Shown here in pieces: positions 14,197 to 16,801 of a stretch of DNA of 16,801 bases; positions within the stretch are counted from its first letter, which is position 1, and every line of letters begins with the position of its first letter. This stretch comes from a bacterium. GTDB lineage: Bacteria > Babelota > Babeliae > Babelales > JABDEC01. Where the stretch lies: assembly GCA_947481115.1 (NCBI GenBank), contig CANKEI010000021.1, positions 1-16,801 on the forward strand. The letters are read 5' to 3'. The notes beneath the pieces were generated by a model. That model made no database searches and was not told the origin of the DNA. It saw nothing but the letters and a program-made list of their open reading frames with translations. The position numbers were made by a program, and so were the translations under genes.

Positions 14197-14240
14197 AAAA
14201 TTAGTAACTATAAAAAATTATTTGTTATAAAAAATACTTC
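14190..14240 (+). repeat. 17-bp degenerate tandem repeat, three copies
   Basis: Units at 14190, 14207 and 14224 share the core TATAAAAAAT (the third begins GT instead of AC). The array starts at the stop codon of the ATPase remnant and ends where the palindromic element begins. Confidence 0.75.
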
Positions 14241-14332
14241 AGATACGTTCGTGGTGCCTGCCCGGCATAGCCTCGGCGACGCCTGGGAGTGTTTTCTGGA
14301 GCGTTAGCGTAAGAAAAAATATCGAACCATAA
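14241..14332. repeat. Palindromic element upstream of the HAD gene
   Basis: It opens AGATACGTTCGTGGTG and closes TATCGAACCATAA, the same ends as the element inside murG (9874-9918). Between them is a GC-rich core that can fold (CCCGGC with GCCTGGG around GCC/GGC pairs). It ends 5 nt before the ATG at 14338. Confidence 0.75.
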
Positions 14333-14337
14333 ATTTT

Positions 14338-14967
14338 ATGTTAAAAAAAAATAAACCAATCTTAGTTTTTGATTTACACGGTGTAATTTTTATTTTTAGT
14401 ATCTGGGCTGGAATTAAAGATTTTTGGCAGTTAAATTATAAGCAAAAATTATTAGTCTTGCGCGCAGCTTGTACCCCGGGACTAGCCTGGGATGCACTGA
14501 AATTATTATTTACTGGTGCCGTAGTCGAACAAGCTGTCTTGAATATTAAAATTAAATATCCCAAGTTAGCTGGCGTGATCCCATTTGCACTTAAAATTAT
14601 TAATAACCAAATTCCTAAGCCCGAAATAGTAAAATTATTAAAACAGCTAAACTCGCAGGGCTATAAATTATTAATTTTTTCGAATATCGGTGAACAGTCG
14701 ATTGAGCTTCTAAAACAAAAATATCCGGAACTTTTTAATTTGTTTATGGGTGAGCTAGTAGCTAGTGCTAGCGATAATTATTTAAGTAAGCCCCAGCCCG
14801 CAGCTTTTAATAAATTTTTAAAAAAGTTTAGTGGTCTTGCGCATAATTTTATCCTAATCGACGATCGTGATAAAAATCTTCAGGCGGCGCAAGCATGTGA
14901 CATGCAAGTCATTAAATTTAAATCTTGCACACAATTAATTTACGATTTGAATAAATTTAAAAACTGA
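14338..14967 (+). CDS. HAD-superfamily hydrolase-like protein
   Basis: This 209-residue protein has the HAD-IA layout: motif I VFDLHGVIF (residues ~9-17) with nucleophile D11, a helical cap (~30-95), motif II LIFSN (Ser), motif III Lys in SKPQPAAF, and motif IV LIDDRDKN with the acidic pair. In motif I the usual second Asp (D-x-D) is His (D-L-H-G-V), so general acid/base catalysis may differ; related HAD groups such as YihX also lack this Asp. The substrate cannot be predicted. The ATG at 14338 is 5 nt after a palindromic element, with no Shine-Dalgarno. It stands alone between a decayed region and a Cys-rich exported-protein gene. Confidence 0.8.
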   Translation: MLKKNKPILVFDLHGVIFIFSIWAGIKDFWQLNYKQKLLVLRAACTPGLAWDALKLLFTGAVVEQAVLNIKIKYPKLAGVIPFALKIINNQIPKPEIVKLLKQLNSQGYKLLIFSNIGEQSIELLKQKYPELFNLFMGELVASASDNYLSKPQPAAFNKFLKKFSGLAHNFILIDDRDKNLQAAQACDMQVIKFKSCTQLIYDLNKFKN

Positions 14968-15079
14968 AACCAGCTTATTTAAATTATAAATTTTAATTAA
15001 AATCAAAAAACTAGTGTTGCTTAGTTTAACTTAGATACTCTTAATTTAACTAAAATTTATATTTTAATTAAAGGGTATG
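14968..15079. promoter_or_regulatory. AT-rich intergenic region with AAAGGG ribosome site
   Basis: About 110 nt of very AT-rich sequence, with ATTTTAATTAAA repeated near its two ends (about 14991 and 15060). AAAGGG at 15070-15075 lies 4 nt before the second of two adjacent ATGs (15080) but only 1 nt before the first (15077), favouring 15080 as the start. I see no firm promoter or terminator. Confidence 0.4.
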
Positions 15080-16801
15080 ATGAAAATTATAAACAATAAA
15101 TTTATACAGATAATTAAAAATTTAAGCTATTTAGTAATAACTGTTATCAGTTTATTTTATAACAGTCAGATTGTAATAGCACAGTGTAACATATCTTCTC
15201 CAGACTCGCTTTTTAATGCTTATATAGCTTCATGCAATGCAGCACAACTAGATACTTACTTTCTGACTACATACCAAAACGGAATGACCTCAGCTGCATT
15301 TTGTGAATCACCGGGATTAACGAAAAAAATTTTAGGAGCAAATGAAAACAACAGTGCGATTCTTTGTATGACAAATGGAAAAGGGTCTTGCTGCCAAAAC
15401 AACGGTACAATTCTAGATTGTGCTTATGATGGCAATACCTATTATAGTCCCAATTGCCCACCAGCTGCGATTGCAATAGGAGCACTAATAAGTACATTCC
15501 CAGGCTTACCTGCTACTGCAATTGGCTCCAGCAATCAAGATCTATTTTGTCCCACTGGCTGGGTTATCAGCAGTACTGACCCTCAAAATGGCAATTATCA
15601 GTATTGCCCATCTATTGCCCAATTATGCAAACTAAATGCCCCTAGTATGATTGCCAAAGTAAATGGCTGTGCTAATGCTAATTTTACTGAGTTATGTGCC
15701 AGCGCTGCTTACCAAACTTGCGTACAAAATACATTAAATACAGCACCACCTCCTGCCCTTGCTAGCATTCAAGGCTGCATTGAATCCTGTATTACGGGGG
15801 TAATTCAGGAAGAATGCCAAGTGGCTACTAATCCCTGTATCCAAGATACAGATGCTTTTACCGCTAACTATATAAATATTTGTAAAAGTTTAGGACTAGC
15901 TAATTATTATATTGAAAACTTCAATAATTCTGTTACTAACATTGCTGTTCGTTGTGGCGTAACACCATTATTTAATGTAATTAAACCAGAATCAGAATGC
16001 CCCTTATATTCTTCTCATGATATCTATGAGTGCCCATACTTAGATATTTGCGATGCTAATGGCCATTGGACTAAGGAAACGAATTGGATGCTTCCAGCAC
16101 CAGTTGCGCCAGCCTCACCTAGCACAACACCAATCCCCAGCACTAATCGAGATGCATATTGTCCAACTGGTTGGGTTTCAAATGTCACACAAACACCTAA
16201 CGGTGTCTATCAATATTGCCCAGGTTCAATCTTAACTGCTACCTGTCAAGTTCAAGCCGCTACATCTTTAGCACAAATTTCTGGCTGCCAAGGTGCCAAC
16301 AGTACCGAACTTGATATTTTGATCAATAATTTATGTACCAGCTATACTTACCTAACTTGCTTTCAAGCCGCCGTCCCTAATGTTGAAACTGCCACAACTG
16401 CCAGCATTCACGCTGCTACAACTACTTGTTTAAATACTGTTGATTACACCAAAATTTGCTGGGAGACATGTTTAGGGGCCTCATCAATGTTATTAACTGC
16501 CGCCCAGTCTAATGCTGCTTTTAACTTAAATTGCAGTGCCATTAATACCCCTGCAAATAGAGCACAGCTATGCAATAGTTCAACTTATCAAGCATGTATC
16601 TCAAGCCAAGCTAGCCTGGGACTTACTGGTGCCGGAGCAATCGCCTCTTGTGTGTCCACATTTTTACTAGACTGTCAATCACAACCACCCACTATGACAC
16701 TAGCTGATGCCAATGCTTGTAAAAATCTCGATACATATATCACTGGCACCCCCCCAAGTGGATTAGGCCTCAATCTAAAGGACAATATAAATCCTACTGA
16801 C
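15080..16801 (+). CDS. Secreted Cys-rich repeat protein, 3'-partial
   Basis: The frame has no stop up to the right edge, giving 574 visible residues. The N-terminus (MKIINNKFIQIIKNL, then a hydrophobic run ending IVIAQC) looks like a Sec signal peptide with cleavage near A-Q-C; a lipoprotein box is not clear. The rest has about 38 cysteines. Two related modules begin at 15548 and 16160, each with C-P-T-G-W-V, then N-G-x-Y-Q-Y-C-P at identical spacing. They are followed by segments of the type LC-x4-Y-x-T-C and a later Cys-rich helix (IQGCIESC; ICWETC). A linker rich in Pro, Ala, Ser and Thr (about nt 16090-16145) separates them. No known domain is recognised. Export and disulfide bonding are inferred; it may be functionally linked to the Cys-rich membrane protein at the other end, though module sequences differ. 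ATG at 15077 is an alternative start. Confidence 0.8.
   Translation, partial: MKIINNKFIQIIKNLSYLVITVISLFYNSQIVIAQCNISSPDSLFNAYIASCNAAQLDTYFLTTYQNGMTSAAFCESPGLTKKILGANENNSAILCMTNGKGSCCQNNGTILDCAYDGNTYYSPNCPPAAIAIGALISTFPGLPATAIGSSNQDLFCPTGWVISSTDPQNGNYQYCPSIAQLCKLNAPSMIAKVNGCANANFTELCASAAYQTCVQNTLNTAPPPALASIQGCIESCITGVIQEECQVATNPCIQDTDAFTANYINICKSLGLANYYIENFNNSVTNIAVRCGVTPLFNVIKPESECPLYSSHDIYECPYLDICDANGHWTKETNWMLPAPVAPASPSTTPIPSTNRDAYCPTGWVSNVTQTPNGVYQYCPGSILTATCQVQAATSLAQISGCQGANSTELDILINNLCTSYTYLTCFQAAVPNVETATTASIHAATTTCLNTVDYTKICWETCLGASSMLLTAAQSNAAFNLNCSAINTPANRAQLCNSSTYQACISSQASLGLTGAGAIASCVSTFLLDCQSQPPTMTLADANACKNLDTYITGTPPSGLGLNLKDNINPTD

Larger units (their letters stand above)
13869..14337. 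other. Decayed intergenic region
   Basis: This 469-nt gap holds no intact gene. In order it contains the GCAAAGTGA repeats, the 24-bp palindrome, the ATPase remnant, the 17-bp tandem repeat and a palindromic element. It looks like the scar of a lost accessory gene colonised by repeats. Confidence 0.7.

Noticed and set aside
13869..14337. Possible tRNA or other structured RNA in the intergenic repeats
   Set aside because: No cloverleaf, T-loop consensus or other known RNA signature is seen; the inverted pairs are explained by the repeats.
15267..15497. 76-codon minus-strand frame
   Set aside because: Lies antisense within the exported Cys-rich gene, whose plus-strand frame is open for 574 codons with a signal peptide.
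16053..16235. 60-codon plus-strand frame
   Set aside because: Out-of-frame shadow within the same Cys-rich gene.

Overview
This 16.8 kb window is AT-rich, gene-dense bacterial DNA. It has a bacterial RNase P RNA and a peptidoglycan and envelope gene set: a class A penicillin-binding protein, MurG, a PASTA protein, undecaprenyl diphosphate synthase and GpsA. Replication and nucleotide genes (delta', thymidylate kinase, a DUF721/DciA-like protein) are also present. Very large Cys-rich exported proteins lie at both ends, one with an ankyrin-like stretch. Together with the short palindromic repeats inside genes and a decayed ATPase remnant, this suggests a small-genome, host-associated bacterium. 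Dependentiae (TM6)-like is my best guess, but nothing in the window proves the phylum.

Layout. 1-2726 (+): the C-terminal part of a giant membrane protein, open at the left edge, with about 60 cysteines outside, one membrane helix and a ~370-residue inner domain. 2728-4271 (-): tmk then holB, converging on the first gene with a 1-nt gap. 4272-4448: a divergent intergenic region filled by a GC-rich palindromic element. 4449-5876 (+): a GT4 glycosyltransferase carrying a large in-frame repeat element. 5887-6266 (-): RNase P RNA. 6323-6781 (-): a small polytopic membrane protein, divergent from 6829-11243 (+), a cell-wall cluster of PBP1A-type synthase, DUF721/DciA-like protein, MurG and a three-PASTA membrane protein. 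11261-13868 (-): an operon of a polytopic membrane protein, uppS and gpsA, joined by two ATGA overlaps. 13869-14337: a decayed region with direct repeats, a perfect 24-bp palindrome, an ATPase remnant and a palindromic element. 14338-14967 (+): a HAD-like protein. 15080 to the right edge (+): a secreted Cys-rich protein with internal repeats, open at the edge.

How the genes connect. UppS makes the lipid carrier, MurG completes lipid II on it, and the PBP polymerises and cross-links lipid II. The PASTA protein probably senses or scaffolds at the wall. GpsA supplies glycerol-3-phosphate for phospholipid. The two Cys-rich proteins are the most distinctive products and are candidates for surface or host-contact functions.

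A second theme is a family of short GC-rich palindromic elements. They occur between genes and, strikingly, in frame inside two GT-B-fold glycosyltransferases (the GT4 enzyme and MurG), at the N-terminus or in the linker between the two Rossmann domains. This resembles the protein-coding palindromic elements known in Rickettsia.
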